Assembly: GCA_003241785.1 (NCBI GenBank)
Contig: QFPW01000001.1
Span: 310,001 to 374,000, forward strand
Reading direction: 5' to 3'
Origin: Rhodovulum sulfidophilum
GTDB taxonomy: Bacteria > Pseudomonadota > Alphaproteobacteria > Rhodobacterales > Rhodobacteraceae
Length of the DNA stretch: 64,000 nt
Below the pieces are notes generated by a model. It was not told the DNA's origin and made no database searches. It worked only from the letters and a program-made list of their open reading frames with translations. The position numbers and the translations under genes are program-made. Positions 34,641 to 43,701 of the stretch are shown one piece after another. Positions within the stretch are counted from its first letter, which is position 1. Each line of letters opens with the position of its first letter.

Positions 34641-36593
34641 TCAGAACACGCTTCTGAGGCCGATGAAGGCGGTGATGCCCGGCGTCGCATAGCCGTCGAG
34701 CTCCTGATAATCCGCGTCGAACAGGTTCTCGATCCGGCCCGTCAGCGTCACCGTTTCGGTCAGCATGTGCTCCGCCGCCAGGTTCACGAGCGTGTAGTCG
34801 TCGAGCTTCACCCGCTCGGCGCCGAAGGAGGGCGCGGTATAGTCGAAGTCCAGGTTATCGATGACCCGGCGAATGTCGAGATTGACCACGGTCCGGTCGT
34901 TCGGGAGGGCCCAGTCGAGATTGAGCGCGACCTCCTGTTCCGGCCGGCGCACCTCCCGCTGGCCGTCGGGATCGGTCGCGTCGAGCCAGGTATAGGCGAG
35001 GCCGGCCGTGAACCGCTCGGTGACCTCGTAGGTGCCGGCGACCTCGATTCCCTTGCGACGGCTGGTCCCGTCCTCGTTGAAGGGCGTCGATTCCCCCGTG
35101 GCCGGATCGAAGGTCGAGCTGATCTCGTCCTTCAGCCGGTCCTCGAAATAGGTGACGTCGATGACCGCGCGCCCGGCGAGGAACGCCTGCTCGACGCCGA
35201 AGTCCCAGCCCCGGCTCTCCTCGGGCTTCAGATCGGGATTGCCGATCCAGGAGCCGGGAATGAAGCCGAACTGCTCGAACAGCGTCGGGTTCTGCGAGCC
35301 GGTGCCGTAGGAGGCGTGCAGCCGGGTCGTGGCGTTCGGCAGAATGTAGGAGCCCGCGAGGCTCCAGGTCGTCACGTCGTCGAAGCCGTCGTTGTGGTCG
35401 TAGCGGATATTGGCCTGCAGGCTCAGCGCCTCGAGGAAAGTGCCGCGATACTGGCCGATGAAACTCGTCAGATCGCGCGTCTGCTTGTCCATCTGGCTCG
35501 GGTCGAAGACGAGGGAGGCGTCGTTGTTCTCGAAGCTCTCCTCGATCCGCTCGACGCCGAAGCTCAGGGTCTGGCGCGCCGCCGCGATCGTCGCCGCGTC
35601 GAGCGCCACCGTGCCGAGATAGCGCAGCGTGGTCCGGCCGCTCGTCGTGTCGGCGTCCCTGACCCCGTCGCGCAGGTTGCGGTCGTCCATGTCAGAATAG
35701 TTGAGCCGGACCTCGTTCGACATTCGCCCGCCGAAAGCCTCCAGCGTGGCGAAGGCCGAGCCGAAGAATTCGGTGCGCTCATGCACGAGGTCCGCGTCGA
35801 CCACGAGCTCGTCCCGGCTCGGGGCGCCGAAGATGAAATCGTCGTAGTCCGAGCTTCGGTCGACGTAGCGCAGCGAGCCGCCGATCAGGAGCGTGTCGGT
35901 CAGCTGATAGCTGGCACGCGCGTTCGCGGTCACGTTCACGTCGCCGTCGTCCTCGCCGCCCGTGCCGGAAATGTCGTAGCCGCCGACGTCGCGCCCCGCG
36001 AGCGAGAAGCTGAGATTGGCGCGCTCGGTCAGCCGGCGGGCGGCGAGCAGGCCCGCGACGGTGCCGTCGGTGCCGACCTCGGTGCTGGCCTCGTAGCGCG
36101 TCCCCGCGGCTTCCGCCTGTTTCGTGGTGATCGAGATCACGCCGCCGATCGCGTTCGAGCCGTAGATCGCCGACTGCGGCCCGCGCAGCACCTCGATCCG
36201 GGCGATGTCGGCGGTGAGCAGCCCGCCGAAGTCGAACTCGCCGTTCTCGGGCGCCGAGGCCTCGATCCCGTCGATCAGCACGACGGTATGATTGCCCTCC
36301 GCGCCGCGGATCCGCACCTGCGTCTGGCCGCCGTAGCCCCCGGTGCGCGAGACCGCGACGCCCGGCAGCGCGCGGAGCGCGTCGGCGACGTAGGTCGTCT
36401 GCCGGCGCGCGAGATCCTCGGCGGTCACGACCGAGACGGCGCGGCCGAATTGCTCGGCCGGGACCGGCGTGAGCCCGCCCGAGACGATGATCGGATCAAG
36501 CTCGAGCGGCGCGTCGGTCCAGTCCTGGGCCTCGGCGCCCAGCGTGGTCTGCGCGAGGATCGCGGCGGAAACCGCGACGATGGTCGTCCTCAT
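34641..36593 (-). CDS. btuB: TonB-dependent cobalamin receptor
   Basis: 650-aa outer-membrane transporter that imports corrinoids with energy from TonB. A signal peptide (TTIVAVSAAILAQTTLGAEA) precedes the TonB-box-like LELDPIIVSGGLTP. The plug domain carries YVADALRALPGVAVSRTGGYGGQTQVRIRG and VEVLRGPQSAIYGSNAIGGVISITT; the barrel ends in VF with the last strand ITAFIGLRSVF. The length and the plug sequence resemble BtuB. It is the first gene of the operon and lies under a cobalamin riboswitch. Confidence 0.95.
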   Translation of the reverse strand: MRTTIVAVSAAILAQTTLGAEAQDWTDAPLELDPIIVSGGLTPVPAEQFGRAVSVVTAEDLARRQTTYVADALRALPGVAVSRTGGYGGQTQVRIRGAEGNHTVVLIDGIEASAPENGEFDFGGLLTADIARIEVLRGPQSAIYGSNAIGGVISITTKQAEAAGTRYEASTEVGTDGTVAGLLAARRLTERANLSFSLAGRDVGGYDISGTGGEDDGDVNVTANARASYQLTDTLLIGGSLRYVDRSSDYDDFIFGAPSRDELVVDADLVHERTEFFGSAFATLEAFGGRMSNEVRLNYSDMDDRNLRDGVRDADTTSGRTTLRYLGTVALDAATIAAARQTLSFGVERIEESFENNDASLVFDPSQMDKQTRDLTSFIGQYRGTFLEALSLQANIRYDHNDGFDDVTTWSLAGSYILPNATTRLHASYGTGSQNPTLFEQFGFIPGSWIGNPDLKPEESRGWDFGVEQAFLAGRAVIDVTYFEDRLKDEISSTFDPATGESTPFNEDGTSRRKGIEVAGTYEVTERFTAGLAYTWLDATDPDGQREVRRPEQEVALNLDWALPNDRTVVNLDIRRVIDNLDFDYTAPSFGAERVKLDDYTLVNLAAEHMLTETVTLTGRIENLFDADYQELDGYATPGITAFIGLRSVF

Positions 36594-36600
36594 TCAAAAA

Positions 36601-36664
36601 CTTCCCTTCCGGGCCCGCCGGCGCTCCGGCGCGACGGGTTGGCCTGATCTGGTCTCTGGAAGGG
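36601..36664 (-). promoter_or_regulatory. btuB: Possible btuB SD / anti-SD expression platform
   Basis: The btuB ribosome site GGAAGGGAAG (36601-36610) can pair over 7 bases (GGAAGGG) with CCCTTCC at 36658-36664, leaving a 47-base loop that contains a second GC-rich stem. No T-rich terminator is seen, so B12 may block translation. Confidence 0.45.
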
Positions 36665-36738
36665 TGGAAACCTCCCGCGGACGGTGCGCGTCACCACCAC
36701 GGAAGAACCGCTGCCCGCCACGCCACCCGCGCGGGGAC

Positions 36739-36929
36739 TGGGTGAACACCTGGCAGGTCTCCTGGCTCGCGGGTCTCGGCGCCGGCCGGCCTTCCCGGGC
36801 ATGTCGGCCCAGTGGCGTGATCGGTGGCGCTCTCCGCTCACAGTTGCGGGGGCAGCCGCGGAATTGGCCGCCCCGGAGGCCAGCCGCACCGCGTTCCCTT
36901 TTCACGGACGGTCTCCCGTCCGAACCAAG
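36739..36929 (-). ncRNA. Cobalamin (AdoCbl-type) riboswitch
   Basis: On the minus strand the aptamer reads, in order: a 7-bp hairpin CGGACGG-GAGA-CCGTCCG, then AAAAGGGAACGCGGTG, the core CTGCCCCCGCAACTGTGAGC, GCCACTGGGCC with GGGAAGGCC, and the B12 box AGCCAGGAGACCTGCC (36752-36767) followed by AGGTGTTCACCC. All conserved blocks are present with normal spacing. It lies about 145 bases upstream of the btuB ATG and should shut off the B12 uptake operon when adenosylcobalamin is plentiful. The remaining bases to 37006 are the putA 3' flank. Confidence 0.95.
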
Positions 36930-37006
36930 GCCCGGCGAAGCTGCGATAACCGCTTCGTGATGTCAACGCGCCCGAGCGTCGCCCGCGGCCGTCCCGGGCG
37001 CCTGGC

Positions 37007-40000
37007 TCAGCCGATCGCCATGAGGCTGGCGTTGCCGCCCGCGGCTGTGGTGTTGATCGAGATCGACACCTCCTCGAGCAGCCAGCTGAGGCAATAGGCC
37101 TCCGGTCCGCGCCGGGTGATCTCCTCCGCGCTCGCCGCCTGGACCAGCACGAGCGGCCCGGGCAGCGCGGCGATCCGCTTCGCCACCTCCGCGACGCGCG
37201 GTCCCGCGCCCTCGACCAGCGCGCCGGCGAAGGGGCCGGCGGCCGCCCAGTCCGCCGCCTCGGAGAGGCGCGACGCGACGCGCGGCGGCAGCCCGGCGAG
37301 GACCGCGCCGAGCCCGGCGGCGGCGTCGATCACCGCCGTGTCGCCGGTCGCGAGCACGGCGGCGATCTGCGCGCGCAGCCCCGCTTCGGTCTCGGGCGCG
37401 AGCAGGATCCGGCCGCGCGGATGCAGCGCGTAGAGGTTGCGCTCCCCGACCGGCCCGCGCAGCTCGACCGAGAGGCCGAGCGCCGAGGCGCCGCCCGCCT
37501 CGCGCGCGTCCTCGGCGGCCTCGGCCGCGCCCTCGCCTTCGAGCCAGGCCGCGTAGTCGAGCAGCGCCGGATCGGTCTTCGGGCTCTCGTGCCGCCGGGG
37601 CAGCGGCGCCTCGGTCACGAGGCGGCCGAGATAGAGCGGCCCGCCCGCCTTCGGCCCCGTCCCCGACAGGCCGCGGCCGCCAAAGGGCTGCACGCCAACC
37701 ACGGCGCCGATGACGTTGCGGTTCACATAGAGGTTGCCCGCCTTCACCCGGTCCGTCACCCGCGCGATCGTCTCGTCGAGCCGGGTGTGCAGGCCGAAGG
37801 TCAGGCCGTAGCCGGTGGCGTTGATCGCGTCGATCAGCCGTTCCATGTCCGCGCGGCGGTAGCGCAGCACGTGGAGCACCGGGCCGAAGACCTCGCGCTC
37901 CAGATCGGAAAGCGCGTCGATCTCGATGATGGTCGGCGGCACGAAGGTGCCCTCGGCCGCGTCGGCGGCGAGGCCGATCCGCTCGACCGCGTGGCCCTTG
38001 GCGCCCATCGCCGCGACATGCGCCTCGATGATCCCCGTCGCCTCGGCGGTGATGACCGGCCCGACATCGACCGAGAGCCGGTCGGTCCGGCCGATCCGGA
38101 GCTCGTGGAGCGCGCCGCGCAGCATGCCGAGGACGCGGTCCGCCACCTCCTCCTGCAGGCAGAGCACGCGCAGCGCCGAGCAGCGCTGGCCGGCGCTGTC
38201 GAAGGCCGAGGCGATCACGTCGCCCACGACCTGCTCGGCGAGCGCGGAGCTGTCGACGATCATCGCGTTCTGGCCGCCGGTCTCGGCGATCAGCGGGATC
38301 GGCCGGCCCTCCGGCGAGACCCGTCCCGCGAGCTCCTTCTGGATCAGCCGCGCGACCTCGGTCGAGCCGGTGAACATCACCCCCCGGATCTCCGGCCGCG
38401 CGACCAGCGCCGCGCCGACCGCGCCGTCGCCCGGCAGGAGCTGCAGCGCCTCCGCGGGAACCCCCGCTGCTTGGAGGACGCGGACCGCCTCGGCGGCGAT
38501 CAGCGGGGTTTCCTCGGCGGGCTTCGCCAGCACCGGATTGCCGGCGACCAGCGCGGCGGCGACCTGGCCGGTGAAGATCGCGAGCGGGAAGTTCCAGGGC
38601 GAGATGCAGAGCACGGGCCCGAGCGGGCGGTGCGCGGCGCCGAGCGTCTCCTCGGCCTGATCGGCGTAGTAACGCAGGAAGTCGATCGCCTCGCGCACCT
38701 CGGCGATCGCATTCGGCGCGGATTTCCCCGCCTCGCGCATGACGAGCCCCATCAGCGTCGCGATCCGCTCCTGCAGCGCGTCCGCCGCCCGGCGCAGGGT
38801 GGCGGCGCGCTCGGCCGGCGGGGTGGCGGCCCAGCCGGGCGCGGCGGCGACGGCGCGGGCGACGGCGGCCCCGGCCTCGGCCGGATCCATTTCGGCGACG
38901 CGGCCGACGCGGTCGCGATGATCGCCGGGATTCAGCACCGCGCGCGGGGCGCCGGCGCCGGTCGGCGGCGCCGCCTCCCAGTCGACCGCGGCGCTCGCCG
39001 CCAGCCCCACCCAGAGCTCGGCGAGGATCGCCTCGTCGGAGAGGTCGAGCCCGGCCGAGTTCTCCCGCGCGCCGAGAATGGCGCGCGGCAGGGCGATCTC
39101 GTCATGCGGGCGGCCCGGCTCCGGCATCGCGCGCACCACCTCGGCCGGATCGGCGATCAGGTCCTCGATCGAGACCTTCGGGTCCGAGATCCGGTTCACG
39201 AAGGAGGAATTGGCGCCGTTCTCGAGCAGGCGGCGCACCAGATAGGCGAGCAGCGTCTCATGCGTGCCGACCGGCGCGTAGATCCGCGCGGGGCGCCCGA
39301 GCTTCGCCGGCCCGACCACTTCGTCATAGAGCGGCTCGCCCATGCCGTGCAGGCACTGGAACTCGTAGGAGCCCACGGTGAAATCCGGCCCCGCGAGATG
39401 ATAGATCGTCGCCAGCGTCTGGGCGTTGTGCGTCGCGAATTGCGGGAAGACCGCCTCGCGCGCGTCGAGCAGCTTCCGCGCGCAGGCGATGTAGCTCACG
39501 TCGGTATAGACCTTGCGCGTGTAGACCGGGAAGCCCGGCAGCCCGTCGACCTGGGCGCGCTTGATCTCGGCGTCCCAATAGGCGCCCTTCACCAGCCGCA
39601 CCATGATCCGCCGCCCGGAGCGGCGGGCGAGATCGATGATCCAGTCGAGCACGAAGGGGCAGCGCTTGCCATAGGCCTGGACGACGAAGCCCATGCCGTT
39701 CCAGCCGGCGAGCTCCGGATCGAGGCAGAGGCTTTCCAGCAGATCGAGCGACAGTTCGAGGCGGTCCGCCTCCTCCGCGTCGATATTGAGCCCGATGTCG
39801 TAGGATTTCGCAATCAGCGCCAGCGCCTTCACCCGGGGCAAGAGCTCGGCCATCACCCGGTCGGCCTGCGCGCGGGAATAGCGCGGATGCAGCGCCGAGA
39901 GCTTGATCGAGATCCCCGGCCCCTCGTAGATCCCCCGGCCCGCGGCGGCCCTGCCGATCGCATGTATCGCCGTCTCATAGTCGCGGAGGTAGCGGGCGGC

Positions 40001-40690
40001 GTCGGCCGCCGTGGTCGCCGCCTCGCCCAGCATGTCATAGGAATAGCGAAAGCCCCGCGCCTCGAGCGGGCGGGCGCGGACCAGCGCCTCGTCGATCGTC
40101 TCGCCGGTCACGAACTGCTCGCCCATCATGCGCATCGCCATGTCGACGCCGCGCCGGATCACCGGCTCGCCTGCCCGCGCGATCAGCCGGGTCAGCGCGG
40201 CGGAGAGGCCGCGGTCGTTGACGGTGGAGGTGAGCCGCCCGGTGACGACGAGCCCCCAGGTCGCGGCGTTGACGAAGAGCGACTTCTGCCCGCCGAGATG
40301 CGCCTTCCAGTCGCCATGCGCGATCTTGTCCCTTATCAGCGCGTCGCGGGTGGCGGCGTCGGGGATGCGGAGCAGCGCCTCGGCGAGGCACATCAGCGCC
40401 ACCCCCTCCTGGCTCGAAAGCGCGTATTCGGCGACCAGCCCCTCGACCCCCGAGCCGCGCTGCTTGGCGCGCAGCGCCGCGATCAGCTTGCGCCCGGTCG
40501 CGGCGATCTCGGCCCGCGTCTCCGGCGGCGGGCTCGCCGCCTCGAGCAGCGGCGGCAGGCAGTCGGGCTCCGGCGCGCGATAGTGCGCGGTGATCGCCGC
40601 GCGAAGCGGCGTCGGCGGCGCGACCGGGGGCGCGAAATCGGCGAAGGGCGCCGGGTGGGCGGTCTCAACGGGTCGGGTCGCGGGAGCCAT
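37007..40690 (-). CDS. putA: Bifunctional proline dehydrogenase / P5C dehydrogenase
   Basis: Oxidises proline to glutamate in two steps, with FAD/quinone then NAD+. 1227 aa from ATG 40688-40690 (MAPATRPVETAHP), which has AGGAGG just upstream; a frame 30 residues longer would run into the regulator's promoter. Proline dehydrogenase motifs are GPGISIKLSALHPRYS, MVRLVKGAYWDAEIK and FPQFATHNAQTLAT. The aldehyde dehydrogenase half has ISPWNFPLAIFTGQ, FTGSTEVARLIQ, ETGGQNAMIV and the catalytic Cys 837 in SAGQRCSALRV. No N-terminal ribbon-helix-helix domain is present, so PutA does not repress itself; a divergent Lrp-type regulator does that job. The tail may form the C-terminal ALDH-like lid domain. 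Confidence 0.97.
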   Translation of the reverse strand: MAPATRPVETAHPAPFADFAPPVAPPTPLRAAITAHYRAPEPDCLPPLLEAASPPPETRAEIAATGRKLIAALRAKQRGSGVEGLVAEYALSSQEGVALMCLAEALLRIPDAATRDALIRDKIAHGDWKAHLGGQKSLFVNAATWGLVVTGRLTSTVNDRGLSAALTRLIARAGEPVIRRGVDMAMRMMGEQFVTGETIDEALVRARPLEARGFRYSYDMLGEAATTAADAARYLRDYETAIHAIGRAAAGRGIYEGPGISIKLSALHPRYSRAQADRVMAELLPRVKALALIAKSYDIGLNIDAEEADRLELSLDLLESLCLDPELAGWNGMGFVVQAYGKRCPFVLDWIIDLARRSGRRIMVRLVKGAYWDAEIKRAQVDGLPGFPVYTRKVYTDVSYIACARKLLDAREAVFPQFATHNAQTLATIYHLAGPDFTVGSYEFQCLHGMGEPLYDEVVGPAKLGRPARIYAPVGTHETLLAYLVRRLLENGANSSFVNRISDPKVSIEDLIADPAEVVRAMPEPGRPHDEIALPRAILGARENSAGLDLSDEAILAELWVGLAASAAVDWEAAPPTGAGAPRAVLNPGDHRDRVGRVAEMDPAEAGAAVARAVAAAPGWAATPPAERAATLRRAADALQERIATLMGLVMREAGKSAPNAIAEVREAIDFLRYYADQAEETLGAAHRPLGPVLCISPWNFPLAIFTGQVAAALVAGNPVLAKPAEETPLIAAEAVRVLQAAGVPAEALQLLPGDGAVGAALVARPEIRGVMFTGSTEVARLIQKELAGRVSPEGRPIPLIAETGGQNAMIVDSSALAEQVVGDVIASAFDSAGQRCSALRVLCLQEEVADRVLGMLRGALHELRIGRTDRLSVDVGPVITAEATGIIEAHVAAMGAKGHAVERIGLAADAAEGTFVPPTIIEIDALSDLEREVFGPVLHVLRYRRADMERLIDAINATGYGLTFGLHTRLDETIARVTDRVKAGNLYVNRNVIGAVVGVQPFGGRGLSGTGPKAGGPLYLGRLVTEAPLPRRHESPKTDPALLDYAAWLEGEGAAEAAEDAREAGGASALGLSVELRGPVGERNLYALHPRGRILLAPETEAGLRAQIAAVLATGDTAVIDAAAGLGAVLAGLPPRVASRLSEAADWAAAGPFAGALVEGAGPRVAEVAKRIAALPGPLVLVQAASAEEITRRGPEAYCLSWLLEEVSISINTTAAGGNASLMAIG

Positions 40691-40815
40691 CGGCGTGCCT
40701 CCTGGGTTCGGGAAACGGGTCGCGGGCAGGATACAGGATTTCCGCCGGACGTTCCGACTTGATTTCGGCGCACGGTTCATCGTTTCGTCTTCATTGCGAG
40801 GCGAAGGAGGACAAA

Positions 40816-41292
40816 ATGCGTCAGGACACCGAGGAAATCAGGCGATTGGACCAGTTCGACCGGCGAATCCTCGAGATTCTGGCCGAGGACGGGCGCATCT
40901 CCGTCACCGATCTCTCGGCGCGGGTCGGCCTCACGAAGACGCCGTGCCAGACCCGGATGAAGCGGCTGATCGACGAGGGCTATATCGAGGGGTTCCGCGC
41001 GGTGCTCAATCCGGCCAAGCTCGGCCTCGACCATGTCGCCTTCGCCGAGGTGAAGCTCTCGGACACGCGCGACACCGCGCTCGCCGAGTTCAACGCCGCG
41101 ATCCGGCGCATCCCCGAGGTCGAGGAATGCCACATGATCGCCGGACGCTTCGACTATCTGATCAAGGTGCGCACCCCGGACATCCGCCGCTATCGCCAGG
41201 TGCTCGGCGAGAAGATCTCGAGCCTGCCGCATGTGGCGAGCTCCTCGACCTCGGTCGCCATGGAATCGGTGAAGGAGGGGCGGCTGTCGTGA
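40816..41292 (+). CDS. Lrp/AsnC-family regulator of putA (PutR-like)
   Basis: 158-aa transcription factor. The ATG at 40816 (MRQDTEEIRRLDQFD) follows GGAGG. The N-terminal helix-turn-helix is ILEILAEDGRISVTDLSARVGLTKTPCQTRMKRL; the C-terminal RAM domain includes VEECHMIAGRFDYLIKVRTPD, the amino-acid effector face. It is divergent from putA with 125 bases between, the arrangement of PutR, which activates putA with proline in Rhodobacter and Agrobacterium relatives. Function is inferred from family and position. Confidence 0.9.
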   Translation: MRQDTEEIRRLDQFDRRILEILAEDGRISVTDLSARVGLTKTPCQTRMKRLIDEGYIEGFRAVLNPAKLGLDHVAFAEVKLSDTRDTALAEFNAAIRRIPEVEECHMIAGRFDYLIKVRTPDIRRYRQVLGEKISSLPHVASSSTSVAMESVKEGRLS

Positions 41293-41308
41293 CGCCCCTC
41301 CGCGGGCG

Positions 41309-43624
41309 TCACCGGTTTCGCGCCGGGTCGTAGGCGAGCAGGCGGAGCGCGTTCAGCGTGACGAGCACGGTGGCGCCGGTATCGGCGAGGATCGCGATCC
41401 AGAGCCCGGTGATCCCGGCGACCGAGGTCACGAGGAAGACCGCCTTCAGCCCGAGCGCGATCGCCACGTTCTGGTGGATATTGCCCATCGTCGCCCGCGC
41501 GAGGCGGATCATCGCCGGAACGTCGGTGACCCGGTCGCGCAGGATCGCCGCGTCGGCGGTCTCGAGCGCCACGTCGGTGCCCGAGCCCATCGCGACGCCG
41601 ATGCTGGCCTGCTTCAGCGCCGGGGCGTCGTTGATGCCGTCGCCGATCATCATCACGCCCTCGGCCGCCGCCATGTCGCGGATCGCCGCGAGCTTGTCCT
41701 CCGGCAGCATCCCGGCGCGGAACTCGACGCCGAGCTCGCCCGCGATCGCCGCCGCCGCGCGGGGATTGTCGCCGGTCAGGATCACCGCGCCGACGCCGAG
41801 GCCGCGCAACTCAGCCATCGCCGCGCCCGCGTCGGCGCGCGGCTCGTCGCGGAGCGCGACGAGGCCCAGCGCCCGGCCGTCGCGCAGCACGGCGACGACG
41901 GTCTTGCCCTCGGCCTCGATCGCCTCGGCGCGGGCGACCCCGCCGGCGTCGAGCGCGCCCATCTCGGTGCCGAGCCGCGGGCTGCCGACCCAGACCCGGG
42001 CGTCGCCGACCATCGCCTCGGCGCCCTTGCCGGCGAGCGCGCGGCCGTCGCGGGCGGGCGGCGCCGTCACCCCGGCCGCCTCGGCGGCGCGCAGGATCGC
42101 GAGCGCGAGCGGATGGCTCGACCCCGCCTCGACCGCCGCCGCGAGGGCGAGGATCTCGTTCGGCGTGGCCCCGTCGAGCGGCGCGACATCGGTCACTTCC
42201 GGCCGGCCGAGCGTCAGCGTGCCGGTCTTGTCGAAGGCGACGCGGCCGACGCGCGCCGCGGCCTCGATCGACGCGCCGCCCTTCATCAGGAGCCCGCGCC
42301 GCGCGCCCGAGGACAGCGCCGAGGCGATCGAGGCCGGGACCGAGATCACCAGCGCGCAGGGGCAGCCGATCAGGAGCAGCGCCAGGCCGCGATAGATCCA
42401 GGTCTCCCAGGCGGCGCCGAATGCGAGCGGCGGGACCAGGATCACCAGCGCGGCGAAGGCGACGATCGCCGGCATGTACCAGCGGCTGAACCGGTCGATG
42501 AACCGCTCGGTCGGCGCGCGGGCCTCCTCCGCCTCCTCGACCAGCCGCACGATGCGGGAGATCGTGTTGTCCTCGGCGGCCTTGGTCACGCGCACGCGCA
42601 GCGTCGCCTCGGTGTTGATCGCGCCCGCGAAGACCTGGTCGCCCGGCCCGCGCGTGACCGGAATGCTCTCGCCGGTCACCGGGCTCTCGTCGAGCCCCGA
42701 GCTTCCCTCGACGATCTCGCCGTCGGCCGGCACCCGGTCACCCGGGCGCACCACCACCCGGTCGCCGATCGCGAGGCTGTCCGCCGGGACCTCGCGCATG
42801 CCCCCGTCCGCTTCGAGCAGCGCCGTCTTCGGCACCAGCGAGGCCAGCGCCCGGATGCCGTCGCGCGCCTTGTTCGCGGCGACGCCCTCGAGCACCTCGC
42901 CCACCGCGAAGAGGAAGACGACCAGCGCCGCCTCCTCCGCCGCGCCGATCGCGAGCGCGCCGACGGCGGCGATGGTCATCAGCCCCTCGATGGTGAAGGG
43001 CTGGCCGAGACGAAGCGCCGCGAAGGCGCGGCGCGCCACCGGCGCCACGCCGATCAGGCAGGCGAGGACGAAGGCCCAGCGCCCGACAGCGGCCGAGCCG
43101 AGGAGCTCGACCGCCCAGGCGACGGCGAGCAGCGCGCCGGTTCCGATCACGAGCCGCCCCTTCGCGCCGCGGTACCAAGCGACGCCGCCGTCGTCGGCGC
43201 CATGGGCGTGGCCATGCGGATCGGCCGCGGCCTCCGCCGCGCCGCGGGCATGGTCATGGCCGTCGCAGCTTTCCGCCGCGTGGTCGTGGCCCGCATGATC
43301 ATGGCCCGCGTGGTCGGCGTGCTCGTGGGCGTCGCCCGGCATCCGGAACGCCCGCTTCGCCGGTTCCGGCCGGGCCGCGCCGCGCGGCGCGATGCCGTAG
43401 CCGAGCGCGCGCACGACCTGCTCGACGCGGTCGCGGGCGTCGACGCCTTCAGCGCGCAGCTTGAGCCGTTCGGACATCACGCCGACCTCGACCTCGCTCA
43501 CGCCCGGGACCCGGCCGACCGCCTCGCGGATCTTGACCGCGCAGGAGGCGCAATCCATGCCCGTCACCCGCCATTCGCGCAGCGTTCCCGTGCCCTCGCT
43601 CGCCGCCGTGCCCGCCGCCGTCAT
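41309..43624 (-). CDS. P1B-type heavy-metal efflux ATPase (Zn/Cd/Pb type)
   Basis: 771-aa inner-membrane pump. A ferredoxin-like metal-binding domain with GMDCASCAVKIREAV is followed by a His-rich stretch at about residues 90-145 (repeated HDHAG units). The transmembrane metal site is CPC (C421-P422-C423 in IGCPCALVISVP), the phosphorylation site D465 in FDKTGTLTLG, and the hinge has GDGINDAPALKQA. CPC with a Cys-Cys N-domain and His loop fits Zn/Cd/Pb exporters (ZntA/CadA) better than Cu ones. It is controlled by the divergent MerR gene through a 19-bp-spacer promoter at 43661-43691. Confidence 0.93.
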   Translation of the reverse strand: MTAAGTAASEGTGTLREWRVTGMDCASCAVKIREAVGRVPGVSEVEVGVMSERLKLRAEGVDARDRVEQVVRALGYGIAPRGAARPEPAKRAFRMPGDAHEHADHAGHDHAGHDHAAESCDGHDHARGAAEAAADPHGHAHGADDGGVAWYRGAKGRLVIGTGALLAVAWAVELLGSAAVGRWAFVLACLIGVAPVARRAFAALRLGQPFTIEGLMTIAAVGALAIGAAEEAALVVFLFAVGEVLEGVAANKARDGIRALASLVPKTALLEADGGMREVPADSLAIGDRVVVRPGDRVPADGEIVEGSSGLDESPVTGESIPVTRGPGDQVFAGAINTEATLRVRVTKAAEDNTISRIVRLVEEAEEARAPTERFIDRFSRWYMPAIVAFAALVILVPPLAFGAAWETWIYRGLALLLIGCPCALVISVPASIASALSSGARRGLLMKGGASIEAAARVGRVAFDKTGTLTLGRPEVTDVAPLDGATPNEILALAAAVEAGSSHPLALAILRAAEAAGVTAPPARDGRALAGKGAEAMVGDARVWVGSPRLGTEMGALDAGGVARAEAIEAEGKTVVAVLRDGRALGLVALRDEPRADAGAAMAELRGLGVGAVILTGDNPRAAAAIAGELGVEFRAGMLPEDKLAAIRDMAAAEGVMMIGDGINDAPALKQASIGVAMGSGTDVALETADAAILRDRVTDVPAMIRLARATMGNIHQNVAIALGLKAVFLVTSVAGITGLWIAILADTGATVLVTLNALRLLAYDPARNR

Positions 43625-43660
43625 CGTGAACTCCAGTCGATTGCCTTCCGATTGATTCGG

Positions 43661-43691
43661 ACCCTAATGTCTCTAGTCGCTATAGCTTCAA
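43661..43691 (-). promoter_or_regulatory. MerR-type promoter of the P1B ATPase
   Basis: Minus-strand -35 TTGAAG (43686-43691) and -10 TAGGGT (43661-43666) are 19 bases apart, longer than the normal 17, the hallmark of MerR-activated promoters. The spacer holds the dyad CTATAG-CGA-CTAGAG (43671-43685), the expected regulator site. Confidence 0.75.
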
Positions 43692-43701
43692 GAGGTTTTC
43701 G

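Noticed and set aside
40691..40780. Longer putA start (30 extra residues)
   Set aside because: The extension runs into the regulator's leader, is not PutA-like, and the ATG at 40690 has an AGGAGG upstream.
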